Source: Bacteroidia bacterium (GTDB lineage Bacteria; Bacteroidota; Bacteroidia; Flavobacteriales; Flavobacteriaceae). Taken from it: DNA of 64,000 nt. Location of the stretch: assembly GCA_030429835.1 (NCBI GenBank), contig JAUIGC010000001.1, positions 60,082 through 124,081 on the forward strand, read 5' to 3'. Both the position numbers and the translations under genes were made by a program. Shown one piece after another: positions 18,882-27,232 of this stretch. The notes below the pieces were generated by a model. That model saw nothing but the letters and a program-made list of their open reading frames with translations. It made no database searches and was not told the origin of the DNA. Every line of letters begins with the position of its first letter. The stretch's first letter is position 1.

Positions 18882-19718
18882 ATGACAACAAGAAGGAATT
18901 TTTTGCGCCAATCAGCTGCTATTGCAACAAGCACCTTGGTTATGCCCATTTATGATTTCAATAGTTCAAAAAAGGATTTAGAATTAGGTGTACAACTCTA
19001 CACCTTTCGCAATGAGCTAAAGAATGATGCTTACGGGACCTTAAAACAAATTTCGGAATTAGGCTTTAAAAAAATAGAGACTGCCAGAAGTGGAAATGGC
19101 CATTATTACGGATTTTCACCCAAAGAAATGAAAGACATCTGTGTCGATTTGGGCATGAAATTGGTCAGTGGGCATGTGCATTTGGACAAAAATTGGAAAA
19201 AAACGATGGAGGAAGCAGTTACATCTGGACAAGAATATCTTATTTGTTCAACAATGCCCAGTACTGGACAAACCATTGACAATTATAAAAGTGTCGCAGA
19301 AACTTTTAACAAGGCTGGGGAGGAATGCAAAAAATTGGGCCTCAAATTTGGTTACCATAACCATGAATATGAGTTTGAAATGAATAATGGGGAGGTACTC
19401 TATGATATTCTTTTAAAAAACACGGAATCCGATTTAGTTCATATGGAACTTGATTTAGGCTGGGTAGTTGTAAGTGGCAACGATCCTTTGGATTATTTCA
19501 ACAAATATCCAGGGCGCTTTCCTTTATGGCATTTAAAGGATATGGATATGACAAAAAAAATAAGTACGGAATTTGGAAAAGGCGGGCTAGATATAGCGCA
19601 AATGATGAAAAATCAAAAAGTCTCCGGTGTCGAACATATTTTTATAGAACAGGAAGAATACGCTGACCATCCTTTTAACAGTATGAAAGATAATTTGACA
19701 TATTTGGAAAACATGTAA
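18882..19718 (+). CDS. Tat-exported sugar phosphate isomerase/epimerase-like TIM barrel
   Basis: The 278-aa protein starts with a twin-arginine signal (TTRRNFLRQSAAIATSTLV). The mature part is an AP-endonuclease-2-type TIM barrel: LGVQLYTFRNEL, LGFKKIETA, GHVHLDKNW, FGYHNHEYEF, MELDLGWVVVSGNDP and WHLKDMDM. The glutamate, aspartate and histidine residues that bind metal in this superfamily are present (HNHEYEF, LDLGW, HLKDMD, IEQEEY). Such enzymes isomerise or epimerise sugars and keto-sugars; periplasmic members occur beside GMC dehydrogenases and DUF1080 proteins. A related lipoprotein lies at 46392-47315. The substrate is unknown, a 3-keto sugar being one possibility. Confidence 0.87.
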   Translation: MTTRRNFLRQSAAIATSTLVMPIYDFNSSKKDLELGVQLYTFRNELKNDAYGTLKQISELGFKKIETARSGNGHYYGFSPKEMKDICVDLGMKLVSGHVHLDKNWKKTMEEAVTSGQEYLICSTMPSTGQTIDNYKSVAETFNKAGEECKKLGLKFGYHNHEYEFEMNNGEVLYDILLKNTESDLVHMELDLGWVVVSGNDPLDYFNKYPGRFPLWHLKDMDMTKKISTEFGKGGLDIAQMMKNQKVSGVEHIFIEQEEYADHPFNSMKDNLTYLENM

Positions 19719-19812
19719 TTTATCACTAATGTAGCATCGGATAACCGTTACCAAATGTATTACCTTAGATAAACAAACTGATCAGATTTCATGCAACTTG
19801 GATTTATGTCCT

Positions 19813-20979
19813 ATGAAAAAACGACGAGAATTTATAAAAAAGAGTGCATCCATGGCGGCTGCTTTGACCGTTGGTAGTATAGATATAGTTAAATCCAATT
19901 ATAATCAAAAGTCTCTAAGCCGTACTTCTCCTCTATTTGTAGAGCTTTCCAAAGATGCAGGCATCGAGTTAAGTAATGCCTATTTCTGGGGAAAGGAAAG
20001 TCATAGCCATCTTATAGCCTTAGCCAAGCAAATGGGAGCTTTTGGTGCTGTAGCAGGAATAGATAACAGATTTTTCAAGGATAGAAACAGGAAACCATGG
20101 GAATTTGAAGGCATTAAAAATGTCGTGGATGGCTGGAAAAGTTTAGGTTTACATTATACGGTCGTGGAAGGGCCTCCGGCATTGGGGACAAAGACCAAAT
20201 TGGGTCTGGAAGGCAGGGATGAAGAAATTAGCAATTTCATTACGTTTATGACCAATCTAAAACGGGCGGGTGTTGATTGTATTTGTTATAACTGGATGCC
20301 CGTGATAAGTTGGGCCAGAACATCCACGGACACTATTGGAAGGGGTGGAGCTCTAGTAACCGCGTTTGATTATCAAGAAATCAAGGATAAACCTATAACG
20401 GAATATGGCGAGTTTTCAAAAGAGCAAATGTGGTCGAATTTGGAATACTTTTTGAAGGCAGTCATTCCTGAAGCAGAAAAATTGGAAGTTAAATTGGCTA
20501 TGCACCCCGATGACCCCCAAGTGCACAGTATTCAGGGGATTCCTAGAATTATGAATACCGTTGAAAATTTTGACCGTTTGTTGAATATCGTGCCAAGTAC
20601 ATACAATGGTATTACAATGTGTCAAGGAAATTTCTCCCTTATGGGCGTGGATATTCCAACCTTGATTCGAAGGTGGGGACATCAAGGTAAAATCCACTTC
20701 GTACATTTCAGAAATGTACAAGAGCTCAGCGGTGAACTTCCAAGCACCAAATTCACCGAAACTTTTCATGATGAAGGTGATATTGACATGTATGAGGCAA
20801 TGAAGGCCTACTATGACATTGGCTTCAAAGGTGCCTTAAGGGCAGATCATGTTCCTACAATGGCCGGAGAAGAAAATACAATGCCGGGATATATGACCTT
20901 AGGTAATTTATACGCTATTGGTTATATACGTGGACTTGTGGAATCCGTTAGTAAACAACAGGAAAATGGGACCAATTAA
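19813..20979 (+). CDS. Mannonate dehydratase (UxuA)-like protein with Tat signal
   Basis: The track starts at a TTG (19798); the ATG at 19813 gives MKKRREFIKKSASMAAALTVG, a twin-arginine-type leader, so I use it (388 aa). The body resembles UxuA: an MPVISWARTS segment, LAMHPDDPQ with GIPRI following, GITMCQGNFS, HFVHFRNVQ, FHDEGDIDMY and a C-terminal LRADHVPTMAGE. These histidine, cysteine and aspartate residues line the metal and substrate site in known mannonate dehydratases. UxuA normally works in the cytoplasm on D-mannonate, so a Tat leader is odd. The protein may act on an aldonate-like product released in the periplasm. It lies between the isomerase and the cytochrome c gene. Confidence 0.82.
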   Translation: MKKRREFIKKSASMAAALTVGSIDIVKSNYNQKSLSRTSPLFVELSKDAGIELSNAYFWGKESHSHLIALAKQMGAFGAVAGIDNRFFKDRNRKPWEFEGIKNVVDGWKSLGLHYTVVEGPPALGTKTKLGLEGRDEEISNFITFMTNLKRAGVDCICYNWMPVISWARTSTDTIGRGGALVTAFDYQEIKDKPITEYGEFSKEQMWSNLEYFLKAVIPEAEKLEVKLAMHPDDPQVHSIQGIPRIMNTVENFDRLLNIVPSTYNGITMCQGNFSLMGVDIPTLIRRWGHQGKIHFVHFRNVQELSGELPSTKFTETFHDEGDIDMYEAMKAYYDIGFKGALRADHVPTMAGEENTMPGYMTLGNLYAIGYIRGLVESVSKQQENGTN

Positions 20980-21016
20980 AATAAAGACTCAAATTAACTT
21001 AAAATAAAAGTGAGGT

Positions 21017-21496
21017 ATGAATGGATTTTGGCAGGTAATATTTAACTGTATTTTTAGTATAGGTTTTGTCCTAGGGTTCAACCAAATTGGAACGGATAGA
21101 AGCGAATCCACTGAAAGTTTAAGAGAAGTGGTGTCTTTTACGGTTCAAAAAAATAATTGGGGACAAACAAACTCTGGAAAAGAAATTTATGAGCAGTATT
21201 GTTTGATGTGCCATCAACCAGCAGGTAATGGAATTATGGGTGTCACCCCACCATTATCAGATACGGAATATGTATTGGGCGATAAAGAGCGCTTGGTTAA
21301 ACTAATACTCAACGGTTCCAGTGAAGGGTTAACCATAAAAGGGGTTACGTACTCAACACCCATGCCTGGTTTTGATAGTCTTAGTGACCAAGAAATTGCA
21401 AATGTTGCTACCTATATCCGAACTAGCTTTGGTAACACTGCCGATTCCGTTACGGAAATGGAAGTGGCCCAGTTTAGAACCGAAAATCAGCAATAG
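21017..21496 (+). CDS. Small exported cytochrome c
   Basis: The 159-aa protein has an N-terminal hydrophobic export segment (residues 3-25) and a single haem-binding CLMCH motif at residues 62-66, preceded by GKEIYEQYC. The distal methionine is probably the one in STPMPGFDSLSD, and the C-terminal helix is NVATYIRTSFGN. It is a class I mono-haem cytochrome of the type that accepts electrons from periplasmic sugar dehydrogenases. It closes the sugar locus, 37 nt after the mannonate-dehydratase-like gene. Electron transfer from the GMC enzyme at the left end is inferred from family knowledge, not shown. Confidence 0.92.
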   Translation: MNGFWQVIFNCIFSIGFVLGFNQIGTDRSESTESLREVVSFTVQKNNWGQTNSGKEIYEQYCLMCHQPAGNGIMGVTPPLSDTEYVLGDKERLVKLILNGSSEGLTIKGVTYSTPMPGFDSLSDQEIANVATYIRTSFGNTADSVTEMEVAQFRTENQQ

Positions 21497-22128
21497 TTAA
21501 TAACTTATAACCCAGTTTTTTAAAGGTCTTTGGAAAATTATCAACATAACTTCCATAGCAGTTTAAAATGTTAGAAATTAAGTAGGTTCAAGATCCTTTT
21601 CAAATAAAATTTTGAAGAATCATCACCTTCAATAAAAATTCGGATATATGGAGGTAACGTAGCCCCTATATATTAGGGAAGGTTCATTAACCGGAATTTA
21701 GGTCCAGAATTGGTTACCGCTTCTGCTATTTTAAATTTTCGGCATACATTCTGATGGCATAGCTATGGGGTGCCCGGTCTATAAATTGTAGTAATTTAAG
21801 TAATCCGCTGGCGACCAATTTGATTTCGATAGAGATGAGCATATTAATATTAAAATAGACCATATCAACCTTCTGAAATGCTTTAATATTTCTATGTGTC
21901 TCAAGAAGTAAAATCGATTTACGATTTTCTAGATTTTCAATTAATTTTGATTTTATTGCTCATCTAAAACAAAGATAATTTATAGGTTTTTGTAACAGAA
22001 TAAAGGTAGTTATTTAATATTTTTGTAATAAAATAAAGGGTATTTCGGTAGTAATTATAGAAGCAATCAGTATGAATTCAATCATCTAAAAAAATATTGC
22101 TTTCCTTTCGTTCAAAAGTAAACTTCTA
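21497..22128. other. Gene-free stretch, probable left junction of the island
   Basis: I see no convincing gene or RNA in these 632 bases. They hold the left copy of the 14-bp direct repeat (21697-21710), a weak inverted repeat CCCTA-TATAT-TAGGG near 21663, and AT-rich DNA. The change from sugar-locus genes to island genes happens in this interval. Confidence 0.6.
21697..21710 (+). repeat. Direct repeat, left copy (candidate attL)
   Basis: TTTAGGTCCAGAAT occurs here and again at 40360-40373, just outside the integrase gene, in the same orientation. A 14-bp match is common by chance over a whole window of this size, but having both copies in the two short gene-free junctions is unlikely. It is a candidate target duplication or att core; recombination itself is not shown. 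Confidence 0.45.
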
Positions 22129-22422
22129 TCAAGACCTTCTGATAAAAGCTTTTTTTCTAGCTAAATCCAACAACTCCTTTTTGGAAAAGAAAATAGCCCT
22201 TCCGATTTGATAATAGGGTACAATTTTTTTCTTCTTCCAACTGATCAATGAGGTTACGGAGATACCCAAGAATTTGGCAGCTTCCTGTTGGGTGAGCCTA
22301 TCATCCTCTGGATTGATAGACGACTCATTGATTAATTCCGTTTTGCGAAGTTCTTCCAAGACCATTTTTACGGTTCTTTTCAAATCTTCCTTCGTGTGCG
22401 TGTAAAAAAGTACATTTCCCAT
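22129..22422 (-). CDS. Excisionase/MerR-like helix-turn-helix DNA-binding protein
   Basis: The 97-aa protein carries an HTH_17-type winged helix: LTQQEAAKFLGISVTSLISWKKKKIVPYYQIGRAIFFSKKELLDLARKK, residues about 43-90. This is the typical helix, substrate-recognition and wing layout of excisionase-family proteins common in Bacteroidota mobile elements. The N-terminal 40 residues (YTHTKEDLKRTVKMVLEELRKTE) form a predicted helix also seen in this group. It lies at the left end of the proposed island, while the tyrosine recombinase lies at the right end. It could be the recombination directionality factor or a regulator of the adjacent 492-aa gene. Confidence 0.85.
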   Translation of the reverse strand: MGNVLFYTHTKEDLKRTVKMVLEELRKTELINESSINPEDDRLTQQEAAKFLGISVTSLISWKKKKIVPYYQIGRAIFFSKKELLDLARKKAFIRRS

Positions 22423-22490
22423 ATGTAGTGTATTTAAGCCGGGTGAAAAAGCCGGATAACTAAATTGGGGACAAATAGGAAAAATTGGGT

Positions 22491-22511
22491 TGCACTACAA
22501 GACTTAGTGCA
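22491..22511. repeat. Perfect inverted repeat upstream of the HTH gene
   Basis: TGCACTA and TAGTGCA flank a 7-nt spacer (CAAGACT). It lies between the 492-aa gene and the HTH gene. It could be an operator for the HTH protein, a weak terminator, or a recombinase core with a 7-bp overlap. No T run follows, so I do not favour a terminator. Confidence 0.5.
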
Positions 22512-22575
22512 TTATCGCTTTCAAACATCCAATTCACAGGGATACTTGGCGGGAATTTAATTTTTGTTGGTGCAC

Positions 22576-24054
22576 TTAATTGTCAATCCTTAGGATGGAA
22601 CGAACCCGCCTTCTAATAGTATCGTCGGGAAATAGGTGGTGCTCATCACTTGGTATCCGTATCAAGGAACTGTAACTAAAGCCGTCCTTTCCATTTTTTT
22701 CATGTATATCATCATCAAGGGTTCGGATAATCTGGGTCTTGTTACTTACCAAATAATCCTTATCAGATAGGTAGAGCAATAATTTCGTAAAGTCCTTGGC
22801 ATGTTCCGTCGGAATAAAGGTCATCGGTATGTACCCGAAGTTTTTTACTGTTCGCTTTGAGTAATCCACTTTGTCATCATACTCATAGGAAAAGTTACGA
22901 TATATGAAACTCTCTAAAGCCCTATCACTCTCTTCGTCGATTCTTAATTTTATATGTGAAAAAAATTCGATTAGAGCCTTCTTAAGTTTTAATTGTGACC
23001 CCTTATTTGAAATTATGATTTGATGTTGGGATGATTTCTCAATTTCCGTTTTAACCTCCTTGTTCAAATCCGAGGTTTTGAGATTTTTTAACCACTTTCG
23101 ATATTCATAAGAATTGACCAAAGGTGGTGATGACATTTTCAAAGTTTTCATACCCGTTTCCCTATCCTCAACAAAATAGGCCTTACCCTTTGCATAGGAA
23201 ACCAAATCTTGAAAATAACGGTCTTTTGTAATTTGTTGTAGCTCATCCAATAAATACAATACCCTAGACTTCACAAGCGCAAAAAACTTTTTATCCTGAA
23301 GTGCGTCCAATACCAGTCGTTTCCATTGCTCAAATCCCATCAATATGGGCAATAAGAACGCTTCCCTAGTCATAAATGCCATAGGGAGCGATTGTTTCGG
23401 TTTACTCAAAAACATCTTATTTATTTTTTCCCCTTCCACACCAAGACAATCATCAAAAGACATTTTTAATGAGTTTACTTCCCTTTCCACATTCATACGA
23501 AGGTAATTGATACCATGACCATAGAAGGGAGCCGAATTCTCATCGGGAATGTCGTAGACGGGAAAACAAAGCCGTTCCTCTAAGGACATCAAATGGAACA
23601 AGCGTCCATAATCCACTTTCGGTTCGATAAGGCATTCATTAGCTTTGTAATAAAATAAGAACCGATCAACTGATTCATTAGAGTCTACTTCTTCACTTAA
23701 ATACTTAATGGTTCCATAATCCAATCGGAAGAATTTTATGCAATCCTTGCTCAATCTATTAGGTAGAAACGTTCCCTTTCCAATTTCATTGGAAGAAGGG
23801 ACTTCTCTTAGTTCAGTTAGGAGGTATTTTTTAGGTTTTAAGGCAGTAAAATCAAATAGAATATCCAGGTTGGTCAATAAAATATCATCCTTAATATTTC
23901 CCAATAACCATCCTAGTAAATGATAGTACTGATACGGACTTAGATTTTCAATCTTCCTTCTCGTGAACTCCTTGAACTCTTTGGTCTGGAAATCACTGAA
24001 GAAAAACTGAATAATCGAATCGAAGGATTCTTCTATATTTAAGGATTTGGCCAA
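22576..24054 (-). CDS. Hypothetical protein, 492 aa, island-associated
   Basis: I do not recognise this protein. It is long, soluble-looking and rich in Lys, Glu, Asp and Leu, with no signal peptide, membrane helix or obvious nucleotide-binding motif. Visible features are a helical N-terminus (ESFDSIIQFFFSDFQTKEF), a segment LPMAFMTREAFLLPILMGFEQWK in the middle, and a C-terminal Arg-rich end (DTIRRRVRSILRIDN). It lies upstream of the excisionase-like gene on the same strand, at the left end of the island, which suggests a mobile-element function or a cargo gene. Its base composition is AT-rich, unlike the kinase genes that follow. A defence or replication role is possible but unsupported. 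Confidence 0.75.
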   Translation of the reverse strand: MAKSLNIEESFDSIIQFFFSDFQTKEFKEFTRRKIENLSPYQYYHLLGWLLGNIKDDILLTNLDILFDFTALKPKKYLLTELREVPSSNEIGKGTFLPNRLSKDCIKFFRLDYGTIKYLSEEVDSNESVDRFLFYYKANECLIEPKVDYGRLFHLMSLEERLCFPVYDIPDENSAPFYGHGINYLRMNVEREVNSLKMSFDDCLGVEGEKINKMFLSKPKQSLPMAFMTREAFLLPILMGFEQWKRLVLDALQDKKFFALVKSRVLYLLDELQQITKDRYFQDLVSYAKGKAYFVEDRETGMKTLKMSSPPLVNSYEYRKWLKNLKTSDLNKEVKTEIEKSSQHQIIISNKGSQLKLKKALIEFFSHIKLRIDEESDRALESFIYRNFSYEYDDKVDYSKRTVKNFGYIPMTFIPTEHAKDFTKLLLYLSDKDYLVSNKTQIIRTLDDDIHEKNGKDGFSYSSLIRIPSDEHHLFPDDTIRRRVRSILRIDN

Positions 24055-24540
24055 AAGCGATTCGTTTGAAAAAAGTCTTATCCAAACGGGAATATTGACA
24101 ATATCTTGTATAGTTTAACGCAATATTTGTGATTATAACTTCTTTTTTTAAGAAGATCTTGTTTTTAATTAAAGATATTTCATATAGACCATTGCTTCTT
24201 TTTCATTAATCTACGACAAATAAATTTTTAACAAGGTAAAATGCATTGTCAACTAATTTCTTATGGTACCAATCAAATGCTCAAGATTCCAATCTTCTAC
24301 AAGGAGATAGAAATTCATTTTACTGTTTTTGCTTATCTCTAAGCTTACTTAAGTCTTAAATAGCTTAGCCTTATGTAGAAAATAATAAGAACTATCTTTT
24401 AGTAATTAACTGGACTAGAATGTTATTGGGTTTTCCATATAGAATCAATAGTTAAACATTGAGCAATTTTTGCTTCAAAATTTCATTGAAATGGAAATAT
24501 TTAAGAACTTCACTTATTTAACCATTAGTCGGGAATTAAT
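24055..24540. other. Intergenic region upstream of the kinase operon
   Basis: The 486-nt divergent region lies between the 492-aa gene and the histidine kinase. It is AT-rich and holds inverted repeats: CTTCTT / AAGAAG at 24139-24155 with a T-rich loop, and CTAAGC / GCTTAG at 24339-24368 around a central ACTTAAGT palindrome. Either could be part of promoter control. I see no gene and no clear sigma-54 promoter here. Confidence 0.5.
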
Positions 24541-25629
24541 ATGACCTCTACCGAGGCAAAACTAAAGGAACGTGTAAAAGAACTGACCTGTCTTTATGAA
24601 GTCACTTCAATCATCGTAAATTCAGACTACAACGAACTTGAAACCTCACTAGAGGCCATTTGCTATTGTATCAAACGCGGCTGGCAATTTGTGGAGGATA
24701 CGGAGGCCCATCTGACAGCGGATGGGTACGAGGTGCAGACAGAAGGCTACGATCTGGACCGGGTAAGTTTGACCTCCGACATCAGAATCTTCAACAAGAT
24801 AGGTGGCCAAATCACCGTGGGCTATCCAGCAAAGAAATATAGGTTGGCGGATTTCCTGGTCGAAGAACAGACCCTTTTGGACAACATCAGCTTGGCGGTG
24901 GGGAACCTCTTGGAACGTAAACAAATTCGCGACAGCGAGACTTCCACGCGGAGACAGATGGAACGTGCCGATCGCTTGCACATTCTGGGTGAGATCACGG
25001 CGGGGATAGCTCACGAACTAAATACACCTTTGGCTAACATCCTTGGTTTTGCCGAACTGCTGAAGGAAAAAGTTAGGAAAGAGGATAATGTTCGTGATCT
25101 TCAAAAAATTATGGATAATGCCATTTTTAGTCGCGAAATCGTAAAGAAATTGATGTTCTTCGCTTGTGAAATGCCCCAAGAGATGGGGGTTGTAGAATTG
25201 GTTCCAACTGTAGAGAATGTGCTGAAACTACTCAAACCACAGCTCAGGGCAAAAAATATTACGCTTGAAAAGTCTTTCACCGATGAAAGCCTCAAACTAA
25301 GGGCCGATACCGTGCAGTTGACCCAAGTACTGTTCAATTTAATCATGAACGCCGCTTATTACTCTCCCCATGGGGGGAGCATCCGTATCGAAATTGCCGA
25401 AAAAGGAAAGAACATTAGGATACGGATAGCCGATCATGGAAATGGCATCGACCCCGAAATTGCCGAAAAGGTCTTCGAACCCTTTTTTACAACCAAACCG
25501 ACGGGGGATGGTTCCGGATTGGGCCTCAGCGTGGTCCACGGAATCATCAGCAGCCATAAGGGCGCGATCTCACATGCACCAAATACCCCAAAAGGAACCG
25601 TATTTACCATCGATTTTCCTAAATTGTGA
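24541..25629 (+). CDS. Soluble sensor histidine kinase (NtrB-like partner)
   Basis: The 362-aa protein has no signal peptide or membrane helix, so it senses an internal cue. Residues 1-130 form a GAF-like or helical input region (RVKELTCLYEVTSIIV, as seen in GAF/PAS-linked kinases). The HisKA box follows (AGIAHELNTPLANILG, His158). The ATPase domain has NLIMNAAYYSP, IADHGNGI, FEPFFTTKP and GDGSGLGLSVVHG. All catalytic motifs are intact. The stop codon overlaps or abuts the start of the NtrC-type regulator, so the two are translationally coupled. Base composition is clearly more GC-rich than in the preceding 492-aa gene. The signal is unknown. Confidence 0.93.
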   Translation: MTSTEAKLKERVKELTCLYEVTSIIVNSDYNELETSLEAICYCIKRGWQFVEDTEAHLTADGYEVQTEGYDLDRVSLTSDIRIFNKIGGQITVGYPAKKYRLADFLVEEQTLLDNISLAVGNLLERKQIRDSETSTRRQMERADRLHILGEITAGIAHELNTPLANILGFAELLKEKVRKEDNVRDLQKIMDNAIFSREIVKKLMFFACEMPQEMGVVELVPTVENVLKLLKPQLRAKNITLEKSFTDESLKLRADTVQLTQVLFNLIMNAAYYSPHGGSIRIEIAEKGKNIRIRIADHGNGIDPEIAEKVFEPFFTTKPTGDGSGLGLSVVHGIISSHKGAISHAPNTPKGTVFTIDFPKL

Positions 25630-25631
25630 CC

Positions 25632-26954
25632 ATGGCACTGCGTAAGGAAAACATCTTAGTCGTCGATGACGATATCGACATTCTCGAACTGTTGCAACGG
25701 CACCTTCATTCGATGGATTACCATACCTACAAGGCCGTATCGGTAAAAGAGGCGCTCTTTATCCTCAAGGATTCCTTTATCGACCTGTTGATAACTGACA
25801 TACAGATGCCGCAGGTCGACGGGCTCCAATTGCTAAAGTTTGCCAACGAGCACTATCCCGAGATGCCCAAACTGGTGGTCACGGGCTATCCCTCCGTTGA
25901 CGGTGCGCTGGAGACTTTCAAGTCGGGTGCCATCGATTACCTGACGAAACCCTTTACCAAGGCGGAATTGAAGCAAGCAGTCGAAAAGGCATTCGTACAC
26001 GGCCAAAAAAGAAAAGCCAACAAAACCGTTGAAACCAACCTTAATAGCAACTACGGAGATATGGTCGGAGCATCCGAAGGGTTTCAGAAGGTCACCAACA
26101 TCATTGACAGGGTCAAGGACAATAAAGCTACTGTACTCATCAAAGGAGAAAGCGGTACGGGAAAGGAACTTGTAGCACGGGCCATCCACTATTCGGGAAA
26201 GTTCTCGCGAGCTCCGTTCATAGCCGTCAACTGCGGGGCCATACCCGAAAACCTACAGGAGGCCGAACTTTTCGGTTACACCAAGGGTGCCTTTACCGGG
26301 GCGAATGAAAACCGGAACGGGTTCTTTCAGGCTGCACAGGGCGGTACGCTCTTTCTTGATGAGATCGGAACGGCTTCCTTGGCCGTGCAGACCAAATTGC
26401 TGCGAGCCCTTCAGGAAAAAGAGATTACCAAGGTGGGTTCGCAAAAAGGCGAAAAAGTGGATATCCGCATCATCGCCGCCACCAACACCAATCTGAAGGA
26501 GGACATTAAGGGGAAAAATTTTCGGGAGGACCTGTACTACCGATTGACCGTGGTCGAAATCGAAGTACCCCCACTTCGAGAGCGCAAATCCGATATTCCC
26601 CTATTGGTTGAAAAGTTCCTCAGAAAATATGGCGTAGAATACAAGGATAGGCTGTTGCGGATGTCAGCCGGAGCCTTGGAGGTGCTGCAACGCTACCACT
26701 GGCCGGGCAACATCAGGGAACTGGAGAACATCGTCCAGCGCGCCGTGATCATGTCAGATGGTCTCATCGATGTCAATGACCTTCCCGATTTCCTCAAATA
26801 TCAGATCGAGTTCCCCGAAAAGGGCTTTGTTCCGCTCAGGGATATGGAAAAGGAATACGTAAAACGTGTTTTACTGCATACCCAGGGAAACAAAACCAAG
26901 GCCGCCGAAATCCTCCAGATAGACCGAAAGACCCTACGCGACAAGCTTGACTGA
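25632..26954 (+). CDS. NtrC-type sigma-54-dependent response regulator
   Basis: The track starts at a GTG (25626) overlapping the kinase stop; the ATG at 25632 is equally possible and gives 440 aa. The receiver domain has VVDDDIDILELL and the phospho-acceptor in LLITDIQMPQVDG. The AAA+ domain has Walker A GESGTGKE, the sigma-54 contact loop GAFTGA, Walker B GGTLFLDEIG and the arginine-finger region FREDLYYRL. A Fis-type HTH ends the protein (GNKTKAAEILQIDRKTLRDKL). All residues needed for activation of sigma-54 RNA polymerase are present. A possible sigma-54 promoter lies downstream at 27081-27096, ahead of the GreA/Rnk-like operon, which makes that operon its likely target. Confidence 0.96.
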   Translation: MALRKENILVVDDDIDILELLQRHLHSMDYHTYKAVSVKEALFILKDSFIDLLITDIQMPQVDGLQLLKFANEHYPEMPKLVVTGYPSVDGALETFKSGAIDYLTKPFTKAELKQAVEKAFVHGQKRKANKTVETNLNSNYGDMVGASEGFQKVTNIIDRVKDNKATVLIKGESGTGKELVARAIHYSGKFSRAPFIAVNCGAIPENLQEAELFGYTKGAFTGANENRNGFFQAAQGGTLFLDEIGTASLAVQTKLLRALQEKEITKVGSQKGEKVDIRIIAATNTNLKEDIKGKNFREDLYYRLTVVEIEVPPLRERKSDIPLLVEKFLRKYGVEYKDRLLRMSAGALEVLQRYHWPGNIRELENIVQRAVIMSDGLIDVNDLPDFLKYQIEFPEKGFVPLRDMEKEYVKRVLLHTQGNKTKAAEILQIDRKTLRDKLD

Positions 26955-26988
26955 AACCGGTCGGTTTCTCCCCAGCTGGGGAGTTTTT
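26953..26988 (+). terminator. Double-hairpin terminator after the NtrC-type gene
   Basis: Two hairpins lie back to back. GAAACCG-GT-CGGTTTC is followed by a perfect 16-bp palindrome, CTCCCCAGCTGGGGAG (26968-26983), and then TTTTT. The second hairpin plus the T run is a good intrinsic terminator and separates the two-component operon from the genes downstream. Confidence 0.8.
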
Positions 26989-27080
26989 CCCCAGTACTTA
27001 AAACTTTTCAATTAAAATTCATATATATAACCATCTGTTTTTCATATGGTTATATTTTTTGGCACACTTTGGCATTTTGC

Positions 27081-27096
27081 AGGCATGCCTTTTGCC
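27081..27096 (+). promoter_or_regulatory. Candidate sigma-54 (-24/-12) promoter
   Basis: The sequence AGGCATGCCTTTTGCC has GG and GC separated by exactly 10 bases and fits the -24 core GGCA and the -12 core TTGC. An overlapping alternative (TTGGCATTTTGCAGGC) has the same GG-N10-GC spacing but a poorer -12 element. It lies about 137 nt before the first GreA/Rnk-like gene and directly after an NtrC-type activator gene. No start site is shown. Confidence 0.5.
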
Positions 27097-27232
27097 TTTT
27101 ATGGCATGAATAAAAAATGAACCATGTTAGTATTTATCCCATCATTGGTAAATACTAGAAAAACTTGCCGAAACGGGGATACAAGGGTCCTTGGTCGTAT
27201 AAAGAAGTCGGACAGTTCAAAAAAGACAAGCC

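Noticed and set aside
21497-24540. CRISPR array or insertion sequence in the AT-rich gaps of the island
   Set aside because: No regularly spaced repeats, transposase frame or paired terminal inverted repeats could be seen.
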